In this document: in pieces, positions 51,156 to 62,958 of the stretch
Layout of the letters: the number at the start of each line of letters is the position of its first letter
Position numbering within the stretch: the stretch's first letter is position 1
Assembly: GCF_008831285.2 (NCBI RefSeq)
Contig: NC_045138.2
Span: forward strand, 8,151,205 to 8,215,204
From: Nymphaea colorata
Lineage: Eukaryota; Streptophyta; Magnoliopsida; Nymphaeales; Nymphaeaceae
Length of the DNA: 64,000 bases
Direction of reading: 5' to 3'
Notes under the pieces: model-generated
The model's database searches: none
What the model was told of the DNA's origin: nothing
What the model saw: the letters and a program-made list of their open reading frames with translations, nothing else
Program-made: the position numbers and the translations under genes

Positions 51156-53480
51156 TTTTTTGATTTCAATGCTAAAGATCTAGATGTTACATTTTCTTTG
51201 GCTTAGTAGTTGTTAATTGAGTTATGATAATTATTGTTCCTTCAAAATCCTGAATTTTTACTATTTTTCCCTTTGCTCCTACTCTTTGTTTGCCTCAAAC
51301 TCTATTCTTTCACCACTGAATTATTTAATTTGTTTTTTCTTTAATTTTTTTATTCATTAATTTGGCAAGGCCTAAGAGAAATCCTGCTATTCATTGCTCA
51401 ACAAGACATGATTAACATATACCCTAGAGACCAAAAGGTCGTCAAATATAAAACCTTCTTGATGGTTTTCTGCAGTTTCCTTAAAGGGTAGCATAGCTAT
51501 TCACGCCAGCCCCAAGTACCTCTATTGTTAATTTGTTCCCTTTTTAGGTGGTGGGATGAAACACTCCTTCCACTCGCCAAATAGTCTCCGTAAATTGAAA
51601 AACCATAATTTGGATAGAACAAATGCCACTTTGAGGCAAGCTACATATCAATTGACCAATGTTAATTCCACAACATCTGAACAAGCCTCTACATGCTTGA
51701 TTCCAATAGTGGCCTTTCTTGTGCAGTTGTCATTTATCTCTAGGCTACTGCTACTTGGCAAGGGACAAGCTCTTACACACAAGTCAACAAGTTAAGATCC
51801 AATCTCTATTCAGATTTGAGCCTTTCAATGAATCTTACCTTAGATAAACATTGAAGTACAATAACTAACTTCATTCAATATGGCAAGTGCATGCATTATT
51901 TAGCAGCTGTGTACAAACTTACTTGGGTTTGCATTAAATGCAACCTTCTAAAAGTGCCGGTAGTGTTGGCAGAGAGAGAGAAAGAAAATTATTTTCACAA
52001 GAAAAAGTGAGTGAACAAAACGAAAGAGGCATCACAGGATCTACCCCTTCGAAAGAAAACCAATATAATGATTAAAAATTCCTTAAAGCACAATTACTTT
52101 TCTTCCTGTCTACACAAGACTGCACTGGAAACACTGCGACTTCCAATTTTATCGGATGTGTCCAAACAGACAGGAAACACTGAGACTTAGTCATGCTCTT
52201 AAAACATAAAATCTTACTATATATACTCGTCCCGAGGCCTGAACATAAGACTCATAAGAATTATTGCTCATCTGTAAAACCATGCATTATACTGTTTTGT
52301 CTTTCAACATGGAAGAAGTTTTCCTACAGTTATAATTGGTGCATCCTGTCATACTAGTTGAACACTTGGAACCGATCAATCGCTTTTGATATTATGGGAT
52401 GTGTTTCTTCTATAGTACGAAAACCTGCTGCAATCCAAGATACCAAAGCCCTAACTATAGCAAACATATCAATATGATCTGATGCATGACATAGAACAAT
52501 GAGATATTCAAAGCTTAAATATCTTGGTTTGCCTTTGTTAAAAAAATTAAAAGATCCTTTTTTTCTTTCAGCATTATCACACAGAGTCACGAACGAAAAG
52601 TACAATGAAATTCCCATTTTTATGAGGGTAGACCACATGCTTTAGGCTATGAGTCACTATCTCAAGACAATCAACATCAATGCAGAAAGCCTATTCTAAT
52701 ATGTGAACCTCCTTGTGGAAGAAGCATGACATAAAAACATCAGCTTTATAAACTATTATTTGCTTTTTAAGTTGTCTACCCCAGAAAGCCCAACCTGACA
52801 ATGTGACTACTATTTGATTATTTTCTCATGTGACTTAACTTCACACGGTCTGGAAATTCATCCTTCTTTCAAACATGCCCAGCTAAAAAAACAGCTTCTT
52901 CATGCAAATAATCAAAGTTTCACAATCTTTGCTCACATTATGGTGAGGATGTCAACTGCTTTAGGGATGTCAATATATCTGATTTCGATTAACCATCTAA
53001 CTAAACCGTTTCAAAAAATTGGATGCGAAAAAAAATTTAACATTTGATTAAGAAATTGGATAGGATTCAGATTTAAGAAATGATTTCCTGGCTTCCCATT
53101 TGGATTGGAGAAAGAAATGAAAGAGACGAATCGAACTACCTATTCAGATCGGAGTTGGATTTAGACCAGATTTAAAATCTCACTTTAAAACTAGTCTCAA
53201 CATTGACTAAGAACAATGATGTTTAAACCCTCCAAGTTCCAAAAGTTTAGAAGCATTTAAAGATAGTTAAGGATTCATATTGTTTCAATCAAGTTAGTAA
53301 TCAGCTCTGCTTTTCTCTGTTTCCTTGACTGCGAATTTATAGGTTCTAGTAAAATGGGTGGCGAAAAGAGGAGAGAAGGTATAACTGCCGGGGCGCCTCG
53401 TGGTCTTCGAGAAGCAGTCATGGCAAGTGGGACACTTGTGGCCCTGGGAGTCTAGGACACGCCCTTAACGGAACGAAAAA
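51156..53480. other. Intergenic DNA upstream of the MBD gene, no gene supported
   Basis: A 94-codon frame on - at 52354-52638 and a 79-codon frame on + at 51556-51795 resemble nothing I know and lack neighbouring exons. The final 150 bp becomes GC-richer toward the MBD promoter. Confidence 0.5.
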
Positions 53481-53946
53481 GGTCCGAATTTTAGGGAGGA
53501 ACGCCCGACTCCACCGTTATCCAATCTCCACGGGAAGGAGCAGCAGAGGGAAACGACTCTCTTCTATGTGTTCGGTCGGTGGGAGTTGACGGGTAAGCGA
53601 GGGACTCTGGCGTCCCAACATCTATCTGTGTCGTCCACAAGGCTGTTCCCCTGGCCTTCACTGGTTTCTGGGTTCCGCTCTTTTTGTCTGTTCGTTCTGT
53701 CACGTGTTCGTTCCCGCTCTTCTCCCTTTTCGTAGATTGTTCAGCATTCGTTGGATATCTGGTTCTCTCTGCGGCTTGCTGGCGCTCCTGCCCACCTCTG
53801 TGGCCCCTACCCAGAAGCCAGAGGGAGCAAAGGAGAGAGAAGAAGCTAAGAGGAGAGAGTGGGACCGTGAGAGAGAAGGTTTGGAGCACTTGGAAGAGGA
53901 AAAGAAGGAGCTTGGTGGAGCTTCTGAGGCTCACGAAAGAGGAAGA

Positions 53947-56900
53947 ATGAGTAGTTCACCGGATAAGGGAGAAGCTATCGAGTCTGTGGAGCAAATTCCG
54001 TCCGCTAAGGACGCGGATGTTGTCTCTGTCGAGCTGCCTGCCCCCAATGGATGGTTCAAAAAGGTCCGTTTTTTGAACAAAAACTGTTTGAGAAGAACCG
54101 GTGCTTCTTCGTCATTCTTTCGCCCAATTCTTCCTCGTCATTCTTTCCCCCAATTCTTCCTCTCCTTTGGTTGTTCCCTTTACTTTGTCCTACTTACGTT
54201 GTAAACGCTTTTGTTTTCTTCAATTCCCGCTGATAACTTGTTGGTCGGAACTTTGTTGTTGCTTTCTCGGTCCAGTTGTTTTAATTTAGGGTTCCTTTCT
54301 CCTTTGGGAAGGCTAACTCTGTTAATGAGTGTGTGACGAATAGTACCGTAGCAATATGTGTCTGCTCTCTCTCTTCCCTTTTTCTTTCTTTGTTTGGGAA
54401 CTTAACCATCTCGGTGCTATTAATTTTGTATTCTTTGTTAGAAACGTTTTGGTTAACTATTTTTTTGTTCTTTCCATTTGGAGCTTGTGAACCTTGACAG
54501 TGTGCACCATGTTTTTCTGTGTAGACTACGTCAGCTAACTGCAACGGTTCTGGTGTTGGGTGGAAGCAGTTTTTTGAGCTCAGTTTCATAATGATCGTAT
54601 AATCGCATGAATATTAGCTTTTCTTTGATTGGCAATTTCGGGTTAAGTAGACGCTATTAGATCCTTCCAAGATGTGGATTCTGGGGTGTTGAACATTTGA
54701 CGTCCTTTGAACTTGAAAGTCTTAGGCGGAGGCTGGATTTATTGACTTTGTGCAGGTTACTTGGAGCTGAATAGTCACAACTTTTCAGGCTTCGTGGTTC
54801 TCCTACTTCTAGCTTTTGATCGGTGCATGTGCATCCTCGTCGTTTTTAGATTTTTCTTCTTTTCTCTTCCTTCTATTTCCTCTTTTTCAAATGTCTGCTG
54901 CACAAATGTTGAGCTGCACAGTTAGAATAGTAGCTTGGTTTACACTGCTGGGGAGGCCGCATGTATGTTGAACCAGAACTCCTACCTAAGAGTTGGTTTA
55001 TATGTATTACCACTTTGTATCATTAGAATTGCATCGTGTCATGTACTCGCTGACAAGTGACATGCCCTTCAACTGCTTTGACTTTTGAAACTAATACATC
55101 TTGTGATAGGTTTTATTGTCCATCAATCGTACATATCTCCTCCCTGTGCATATTCATTTCACTGAGAGGCCTTATCCAGTACATATCTCCTTCCTGTACT
55201 GATTCATACTTGCCTCGCTGTCCCTAATGAGCATATGTGTTCTATGTTCTGGCTTTTCCTGCCGAATCTTCCTCCTTTCTTGTTGTTTATTCTGCAATCT
55301 GTACGTTGATTCCTCGTGCAGAAGGAACCAAGAGTAGCTTGGTTGTCATCTTATTTGAAAAAAACACTTATAATACGTGAAAAATAAGTCAGCCGTATAA
55401 AACATGAAAAAACGCATCTTTTTTAAAAAAACACCAGAAAATAAAAAACGGAAAAAAAATGTGTATTATACGTGCTTTTTTCGTATTTTTTATGATTTTT
55501 ATTTTTTTATAATTTTCAGAACTTATTAATTGTTTTAATTTTAAAAAAATTTGCCGAGATTTTCTAAAGATATTCCTGAGATATACAACTTTGCCATATT
55601 ATACTTGAAAAATTTCTCGCCGTATAATACCCGTACACGATATATGTGACAATGGTCTGGACTCTGGACTAAATTAAGTACAAGGTAGTTGCTAAGCAAT
55701 CTTCGTTTTAAGTGTTACCTTCTTGTTTTATACTCATTTGATTGAATATGTAGGTCTACCATCATTTTTTAACTCTTTAATGATCGGCATTCAGTACTAA
55801 GTTCATCATAATTTCTTTTAAGATATTTTGGTGCATCCAATCAAAAGTGTCATGACATTTTTAGCAATAATATTGGATGAGGACCTCCACCCAGCAAGCT
55901 TTGTACCAGTTTTAATTACCAAACAGAAGGAAATATCATTCGGAAATTTATAGCATTTCTTATCCTGCGTTTTTTAAAAATTTTGAGAATTTATACTGGT
56001 GGTGCACATTTGTGAACCAACACGCTATTTGAAACTGGTTGGGGCTATGAATCTGCTGCTTATAGGTGAGTGAAACCAAATGAATGGAAGGTACTAAAAC
56101 TCAATTTATGGATGAGCCCAAACAAGCTTGGGACATGGAGAACCTTTGCTAAATGAGGTCACTTCAAGTTTGTTGTTTTTTCAAAAAATAAATGGTGGTA
56201 TTGCTGTGCACTACTGTGAGCTGAGTTGTGCTAACAGCCCCTTTATGTAATCCCAAATGCTTGTAGTATGTTCATCAGCTTAGTTCAAAGTTTGATTAAA
56301 GTTTTTACAAGCTGAATCAAGCTGAGCTATGTGCATCTAATCTTACTGCCTAGGCTAAGTCCATGTTGCTGCGATTCATTTGTATTTTGTAGTGTTCAGT
56401 TCACCAGAAAGCGCAGGTTGGCATCTCCCGTACTGAATACTTCCTCAATTCTACATAAGCCCTTTCCTTTTTGGAAGTTAGCCATCAAACTTACTCTATT
56501 ATTAACCACTTTATGGTATATAAGTTCAGGGTAACTTGGATTTCTCTTGTCCATGGTGTTAGCTGATATGCGGAAAATCAGCACCTCACTGAAATGAGGC
56601 ATGTGATTTATGTATATATTTTTTTCTATATCTGTCCTTTTGAGTATAAAAGAAGACAGACCAAATTCAGTGTGCTAAATAAAGGCCAGTTCTTCACTTC
56701 TTGTCCCTTGTTGCAAAACATAGTCGACCTCTGTTACCAATAACGACAGCATTTGGTTTGTCAAACTACTACTGTGTGCCAGGTCCACGGAAGGGAACTA
56801 AAGCTCATTGATATACCTGTCAGGACGATAGCATAAAATTGAACAGCTCTTGAAGAAGGTGTTCCCAGAAGTAGAATTGTTGTGCATGTGGTCTCTCTCT

Positions 56901-57448
56901 TTCTCTCTCTCGGTGAATTTAAGAGAACTTCTTGAGAAAGATGGACATAGCAGTAGAAATTTTGTGCATGTGGATGTCCCTGGACCTCAATAATGTTTCT
57001 ATTTCTTGTTCTTTTTAGAAGCACTCTTGCAAATGATGAGCATAGAAGTAGAAGTCTTGTGCTTGTGGAAAATGTCTGTTTCCTTGTTCTCTTTTACTGT
57101 TACACTTATCTGCTGTTTTACGACATCTTAGAAATCCACTTGTACAGAACCTTCTTACCATATTGAACTTTTGCAAAAGCTGATCTGATAACATCAATGA
57201 ATTTTGGATTTCTATTCTTTTCTATATTGTAAAATGTTATTATGAGGTCTGGTTTATACTGTTTGTTTATTTTTGTTGTTATTCTGCTATCTGTAGTTTA
57301 TTCCGAAGAAGGGAGGAACACCAAGGAGAAGTGAGATTGTTTTTATCTCACCAACTGGTGAGGAAATCAGGAGCAAGAAGCAGCTGGACAAATACCTCAA
57401 AGAACACCCTGGGAGCCCTTCTTCTACAGAATTTGATTGGGGGACTGG

Positions 57449-57492
<44 letters not shown>

Positions 57493-58560
57493 TGTATGTG
57501 TGTGTAACATATTAAATATTTGTTATATGTGGGTTGTGGGTGTATACATTCCTGCTTGTCAATAACCTGTCATTTTATCTGGGAAGCAGGTGATACACCT
57601 AGACGGTCTGCTAGAATCAGTGAAAAGCTCAAGGCAGCAGAAACACCTGAACATGAGCCTCCTAAAAAGCGTGCAAGGAGCTCATCAAGCTCAAAGAAGG
57701 TTGGCAAGAAGAAAGGCAATGAAGAAGCAGAAGGCCCAAATGAGGAGGAAGATGCAGTTGTTGAAACAGAAAATGGAGCTAGCAAGGATGTGGAAATGTC
57801 AGATGCTTTCAAAAGTGATGATGAAGCTGAGAAACATGCTGGAGAAGATGCAACAGATAAGGATGACATTAAGCAGGGTGGCAAGAAGCCACTTGAAGAT
57901 GGGAAAATAGATTTAAAAGACAAGGAAGAAGATGACACGGAGAAGCCTATCGAAGTTGGTGAGGTAGATCTCAAGAAAGAAGAAGATAAGGACAAGCCAG
58001 TTGAGGACGATAAGGTAAACCTTGAAGAGAAGGAAGAAGATAACAATGAGAAACTAGTTGCAGATGGTAAGGTAGATATCGGGGAGAAGGAAGAAGATAA
58101 CAAACAGCCAGTTGAATACAGTGAGAAAGGTATCGTGCAGAAGGACGAAGATGACGAGGAGAAGTCCATTAAACACAGTGAGGAAGATCTCCAGGATAAG
58201 AAAGAAGATGACAAGGAGAAGCCAGTTCAAGGCTGTAATGAAGAACTTAAAGAGAAGTTGCTTCCCCAGCCGGAGAGTCTGACTGATGAAAAGGTAGAGG
58301 AAAGGACAGCTAATAGTGAAGTCAGTAAGGAAGTTCAACCGTTAGCAACTGACTTGAATATGGAGCAGTCGTCGGAGAAAGATAATAAGGGTGCTGACCC
58401 TTCATTTCCATCAAAGGACGCCTCCACGGAGGCGACAGAAATTGCTCCACTTGAAAATGATGAGAAGACAGATGAGAGCTCGGAGGAGGTCCAAGAAAAA
58501 CATTCCTTGAGCAATGAAGACGGCCAGCAAGCCCCCACAACATCAACAACCAACTGCTGA
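53947..58560 (+). CDS. Methyl-CpG-binding domain protein, MBD10/MBD11-like, 412 aa, three exons
   Basis: Exons are 53947-54063, 57297-57447 and 57590-58560 (phase 0, then phase 1), with the TGA stop at 58558-58560. Residues ~24-92 form the MBD: VSVELPAPNGW, then PKKGGTPRRSEIVF, GEEIRSKKQLDKYL and EFDWGTG. A basic TPRRSAR and PPKKRARSSSSSKK region (~92-125) looks like a nuclear signal or DNA-contacting tail. The rest is a long acidic, Lys/Glu/Asp-rich, probably disordered tail with a degenerate ~18-20-residue repeat. MBD proteins bind DNA in chromatin; in Arabidopsis MBD10 and its relatives are linked to rRNA gene silencing and fertility, but plant MBD10/11 do not bind methyl-CpG well in vitro. 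Exon 1 is short, and intron 1 is 3.2 kb. The in-frame upstream stretch is taken as 5' UTR because the ATG at 53947 begins the usual acidic N-terminus. Confidence 0.92.
55338..55656. mobile_element. Mutator-like MITE relative in intron 1 of the MBD gene
   Basis: On -, its end reads CCATTGTCACATATATCG, followed by TCAAGTATAATATGGC. This parallels the 14725 element (GGTCACAAATAACG, then TAGGTATAATATGGC). The left end GGTTGTCATCTTATTT is roughly inverse. A clean target duplication is not evident. Confidence 0.5.
57448..57506 (+). repeat. (CT)n(GT)n microsatellite at the 5' splice site of MBD intron 2
   Basis: The 142-bp intron (57448-57589) begins directly with GTCTCTCTCT, so the donor GT is the first unit of a (CT)n tract that passes into (GT)n at about 57474. 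A later GTATGT and GTAAC in the same tract are competing donors. Joining at 57447/57590 restores the family's expected WGTGDTPRR. Confidence 0.85.
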
Positions 58561-59169
58561 AATCATCCAAGGAAACGTTCTTGTTCTTCTTTCTAGTTTC
58601 TGTGTCTGTACTGTGTTCTCTTTACAATTGTCCCAGAACTCTAGTCGATAGCATGACCCAGGCACTCACAGCTTTTCCTACCCCTGAACTACGATTCCAT
58701 TTCTATCAGACGGAAGGCCTATATTGTAGGTTACAACATGTACTGTTATTTAGGAACCTGGAAATTCCTCATCTCTAACCTTCAAATGGATATTTAACAT
58801 TCAATATTTTTGGTTCTTTTATTGCATAACCTAAAGCCTGTTGGATGGCAGCAATTGCTAATGCTTGTGGCTAACTGAGATCAGTATCATCTGGATTTGT
58901 ATCCATATTGCCTGGAATACAGTTCTTTGTTGAAATAATCGCATAATTTACTCAACCTGCTGAAACTCCGGAATTCCACTTCATTTTTTACTGTCATGAT
59001 CAACTAATTGGCTACATCCATTCTTGCCTTATTTTGGTTTAGATGTCAAGTCAACTCAGAGCATTGTTCAGAGTTCTATAATGTCTCAATTGACAGCTGG
59101 CAATTTTTTATTTTTTTTATTCCTTCGCTTGACAAAGAGTAAGTTAAGTGACTAAGTTCTGTTCACCAC
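58561..59169. other. 3' UTR and intergenic DNA of the MBD gene
   Basis: This is T-rich untranslated and spacer sequence. No gene or element is recognised, and the poly(A) site is not determined. Confidence 0.5.
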
Positions 59170-59184
59170 CCTAATATCACACGA

Positions 59185-59530
59185 GCACATGAGATATTCG
59201 GAACATGCATCTTATAGCATATGAGATAAAGAAACAAACGGGATTAAATAGAGTGTCGTATAGCGTTTGAGCTAACGAAAGGGGTAGCACCGAATAACGT
59301 GTAAAGGGGTACGAGATAATGAAAGGGATGCTTGAGATAACAAAAGGGTATGAGATAATGAAAGGGATGAGACTAAATAACCAGTGCCATAGCGTTTGAG
59401 ACAACAGGTCTTATAGTATATGAGATAACGAAACAAGTCCTATAGTGTTTGAGATAATAAAAGGAATTTGAGATAATGATGGGGGTATGAAATAGCAATA
59501 GGAGCATGAGCTAACGAAGGGAGCATAACA
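59185..59530. repeat. Degenerate minisatellite, about 13 units of GAGATAANGAAAGGG type
   Basis: Units recur every ~18-35 bp as variants of GAGATAA(T/C)GAAAGGGAT, alternating with TATAG(C/T)GTTTGAG. Examples start near 59221, 59309, 59334, 59350 and 59421. It lies between the convergent MBD and glutaredoxin-like genes. No coding function is inferred. Confidence 0.75.
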
Positions 59531-59858
59531 AAAAAGAAAAAAGAAAAAAGGAAGATGCTTCTTTAGCTGCCGATCTCCATTCCGTTGGCGAATCATAAAA
59601 CTTCCGATCACCAAAGTGGCAGCATCACAGGCCGTCACCAGGACTTATAAAACCCGTTTCGCACTTGACAAGGGTGACAATTACAATATGAATGATGACT
59701 TTTAATGAATCCAACTGCTCGGCATTGATAACAAATATGAACACCACCAATGCCGACCAAATAGTAATACACAGAGGGAGTTGAGATGAACTCTACATAC
59801 TATCAATTTTGAAAGAAAACGAACAACCAATTACTAAATTAACGAAATAGCCTCAAGT

Positions 59859-61004
59859 TCAAAGACAAATCGGGCATCGAATTAGTCCATTTTCATTACA
59901 GTGTGGGCACCTTTTCTTCATGTCTGGCGTCTCCAAGCTGGCGAGTTTGCAGCTGCCGCTGCATTCAAAGCAGAGAACAAAGCGGACACCAGCACATCCA
60001 TCACAGATTCTGGCAGGCCTACTAATGACCGCCATGCCTCGCAACAGGCCTACCAGCTTCCCCTGTTCATGCAGTCCCAGCACCTCCTGCGCTCCGCCAA
60101 TGAACCTGCCCTTGATGAACAGCCTCGGCGGCACAACGGCAGCGGTTGTTCTCATCAGGCTTTTCAGCTCCTCCTTGAATGGAGTATGCATGGAGATATC
60201 CCTCTCATCTAACAAGATCCGCAGGCTGCTAAGCACGTGTCTCACTGCACTACATTCCTCAAACGTCTTCCTGATTGCTCTTAGCGTCGTCGTATAGAGC
60301 ACCACCGAGTCCTGTCCCCCCGGCGGGCATCTCTCTTCGAATTCTGACCATGGGTCGTTGGCATCCCTTCGGTGGTCTTGCTCTGCTGCCGCTGTCTTGG
60401 CCCATGCCTCCTTTTCCGCCTCATGACTAAGAATATGATTCATGACTGCCTTCTCAAAAGCCGCAAGAAGATCAGGATCGAATAGGCTGCCGGAACCTGG
60501 ACGCGTTCGTCGAACCGGCGGAAAGGCATTCAACTCTGAAAGGGCGCCTTCTCCGAGCTTCCTGTCCAACCGGCCATTTTGAGTAGCAGGAGCAGGACAA
60601 TTCTCCAAGTTCACCATGTTCGAACCATTGAATTCCTTCTCACCGAACAGCCACTGCCTGGTGGGTGCGGGTCTGATGTTTTCTTTATCATCAGACGAAT
60701 CAAAAGCCATTAACTTCTCGCCAACTTCTGCTTCTACTTCCTCTTCGAGGTCCCTCATGAGCTCGGAAATGTCTATGATCTCTGGCGCCGTTTCAGCTTC
60801 CGAGAGTTCGGCGCAGCAGCTGCTGGCTTTCTGAATCCTTTCACCTTCGCCCTCGTAAACCAACGGATTCTTTGCGGCATGAGCGGAATCCGTGGAAAGG
60901 TCGAAGGCGTCTTCAGCTTTCACCTGCAACACCCGATCTTGCCTGATAACGAGGGGTCTTATGGTCTTGAGTCTTTTGAGAAACCTTCCCTTCACTCCCC
61001 TCAT
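59859..61004 (-). CDS. Glutaredoxin-like protein with C-terminal CxxC zinc-binding cluster, 381 aa
   Basis: Single exon, complete. The N-terminus MRGVKGRFLKRLKTIRPL is typical of the plant family, which supports the start at 61004. Residues ~30-225 are variable and acidic. Residues ~231-325 form the glutaredoxin fold (VVLYTTTLRAIRKTFEECSAVRHVL; the VPPRLFIKGRFIGGAQEV stretch has the cis-Pro and the GG motif used for glutathione contact). Only one cysteine (C251) stands near the usual active-site position, set after a longer loop, so classic CxxC redox chemistry is not assured. Residues ~334-380 hold four CxxC pairs (C334/C337, C345/C348, C366/C369, C377/C380), probably binding zinc as in DnaJ-type zinc fingers. 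The biochemical role is largely unknown. The gene is convergent with the MBD gene. Confidence 0.92.
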   Translation of the reverse strand: MRGVKGRFLKRLKTIRPLVIRQDRVLQVKAEDAFDLSTDSAHAAKNPLVYEGEGERIQKASSCCAELSEAETAPEIIDISELMRDLEEEVEAEVGEKLMAFDSSDDKENIRPAPTRQWLFGEKEFNGSNMVNLENCPAPATQNGRLDRKLGEGALSELNAFPPVRRTRPGSGSLFDPDLLAAFEKAVMNHILSHEAEKEAWAKTAAAEQDHRRDANDPWSEFEERCPPGGQDSVVLYTTTLRAIRKTFEECSAVRHVLSSLRILLDERDISMHTPFKEELKSLMRTTAAVVPPRLFIKGRFIGGAQEVLGLHEQGKLVGLLRGMAVISRPARICDGCAGVRFVLCFECSGSCKLASLETPDMKKRCPHCNENGLIRCPICL

Positions 61005-61684
61005 CTGCTTCAGCCCTCTGTTTGTGCCAATCGCGGGTCAGGTGAGAGTGGTCGGATTCCGTCCAAGAACCGTCACCAACAGAGCCTCCCTTTGTTTTTT
61101 CTCCCTTTTTTGACAACGTCCACCAGGGCCGCGGCTCCGATTTTGGTGTACTCCAGAGAATCACAACGGCTACATAGCGAAGCGTGTTTTAAATTTTAAA
61201 TCGCTAGGGACCAAAATTCCTTGGCAGCGGCAGCCGAGCAGAGCTTGCCTGGTCCCGCATCCGGCCGAAAGAACAACGGTCATAATTCATATTTTTTCTT
61301 TAATCATAATTCAGATTTTTGGGTGGTAGCAATCATAGGCAATATGCGTCGAGCAGCAGCTTAAGCTTTTTTGTATAGATGCAAATATTTAAAAGTTATG
61401 TTCCCAGCCACTGAAACATTTTCCCAACTTAAAGAGGATAAGGGCTAGCTGGTAAAGGCAACGGGGATTTTTCATTTTACTCTTTACTGTGTCAAATCTA
61501 TGCTATCTAATATCTGACACAGGAAAAAAATTTAATTCATCTGCAACAAGTACATCCAGCTATACTTCTATGATTTCTTTTCTCCTTTTTTTTTGTTCAG
61601 AAGTCACAAACTTTCTTTTTGCAGAGTTCCTCCACACTTATAGAGATGATGAACTAATTTGCCGGATTTAAATCACACACACAC

Positions 61685-61726
<42 letters not shown>

Positions 61727-62958
61727 AGCAGCTTCTAGAATCCAAATTTTACGGCAAAAAGCTCTGGATTTTTCATGTTGGAGCTCTCGCCTGTAAGGAA
61801 TACTCCACCTTTCCTCGAATATCCCTTCAACTCCGTGCATGTGTAAATAGAAGACGGTAGGTAACCTTTCTTCCAAGTTGTATCTGATGACTTGGATCGT
61901 ATTTGTCTAAAGACTAGACCATCTGGGTTTCTGCAATTGCTTTCAGGACCACATGTAGTAAAAATCAAATTTTTCGTCCGACCACTTGGTAACATCCAAG
62001 ATGGTCAACCGGAGGAAAAAAGAAGAAAAATCCAGCATGATCAGGTGTTTCAGGTTGAATCCCGCCAGCATCGATTGCACCATTTTTACCTGGTTGCTGC
62101 AACTGGCGCAGACGAAGCACCTGGGAGGTAGATCATGAATCTGAAAAACACAACGACTACAATCTTCATGATTGGAGTCCTTATAAGCAGTAGAATGTGA
62201 AGTCAACCAAGACATATATGTGGTCTTCACCATATGTTCAGGTCACCTGCATGGGCGAACTGTCTAACAATTTGAATGTGCATTTAGTAAAGGTACTATA
62301 GTTGAATCATTGTTACAGAAAGATGCGAAATGTACGGAAGAACTAATTATGTTTCAAGAAAATGTCAATAAATCAAGTTAAAATTCTTTTTGTAACAAAC
62401 CTCCAAAAAAATTCATTTGCTTACTGAAGACAGCTCGAACCAGCCAATTCCACTGGAACATAAGCCATTGTAAAAGTGGGACGAGTTCATGCCCTACCGT
62501 GTTTCGATGAGGAGCCGATATGATGCATTTTACACTTACTATCGACAACATTCCCAAGCATACTGTAACCCAGTAATCTTTGGAAATATTAATTTGAATG
62601 GTTGCTTTGCCACCAACCATTGGCTGGGACTCCGACAGTATGTTAGTTTACCAAGCTTATGCGAATGGAATGGCATTCAAACTAGATCCATTGGATTTGA
62701 TGTTCCAAACAAAAGCTCTTCAAAGTTACAGATTCGTGACCTCGAATACTAAGGAACATAGACTAGAATAAACATTATTTAAGGTAAGATTATAACATAA
62801 CATCGTATTCATGTAAAGGTGGTCCATGAGCCATATGCCAGGCCCTTTCGCTTCCTTCAAAAGAAACGGCAGTATGTCAAGCATCTAAAAGACAGTCTGT
62901 ATACAAATATGAACAGAGGGAGAACAGCTTCACGGATGGGACTGTAGGTTCCATGCAA
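61005..62958. other. Glutaredoxin-like gene promoter and spacer, with unrecognised open frames
   Basis: The first few hundred bases are the 5' flank of the glutaredoxin-like gene. A compound (AC)n(AG)n tract lies at about 61676-61723. On -, two overlapping open frames (61735-61995, 86 codons; 61943-62233, 96 codons) contain cysteine-bearing text such as TTCGPESNC and CFVCASC. I do not recognise them. They may be chance frames, a pseudogene or exons of an unknown gene. No structural RNA was identified. Confidence 0.4.
61676..61723. repeat. Compound (AC)n(AG)n microsatellite
   Basis: A short ACACAC run is followed by about 40 bp of AG repeats. It lies about 700 bp upstream of the glutaredoxin-like gene start. 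Confidence 0.9.

Noticed and set aside
52354-52638. 94-codon frame on - as a possible gene
   Set aside because: It resembles no known family and lacks neighbouring exons or conserved motifs. It is kept only as an unexplained frame.
53491-53934. 147-codon open frame on - overlapping the 5' flank of the MBD gene
   Set aside because: It is antisense to the MBD leader, with GC-rich low-complexity composition and no family resemblance. The sense-strand gene explains the region.
57570-58214. 214-codon serine-rich frame on - opposite MBD exon 3
   Set aside because: It is the mirror of the Glu/Lys/Asp-rich coding strand, whose GAA/GAT codons read as TTC/ATC/TCT/TCC on the other strand.
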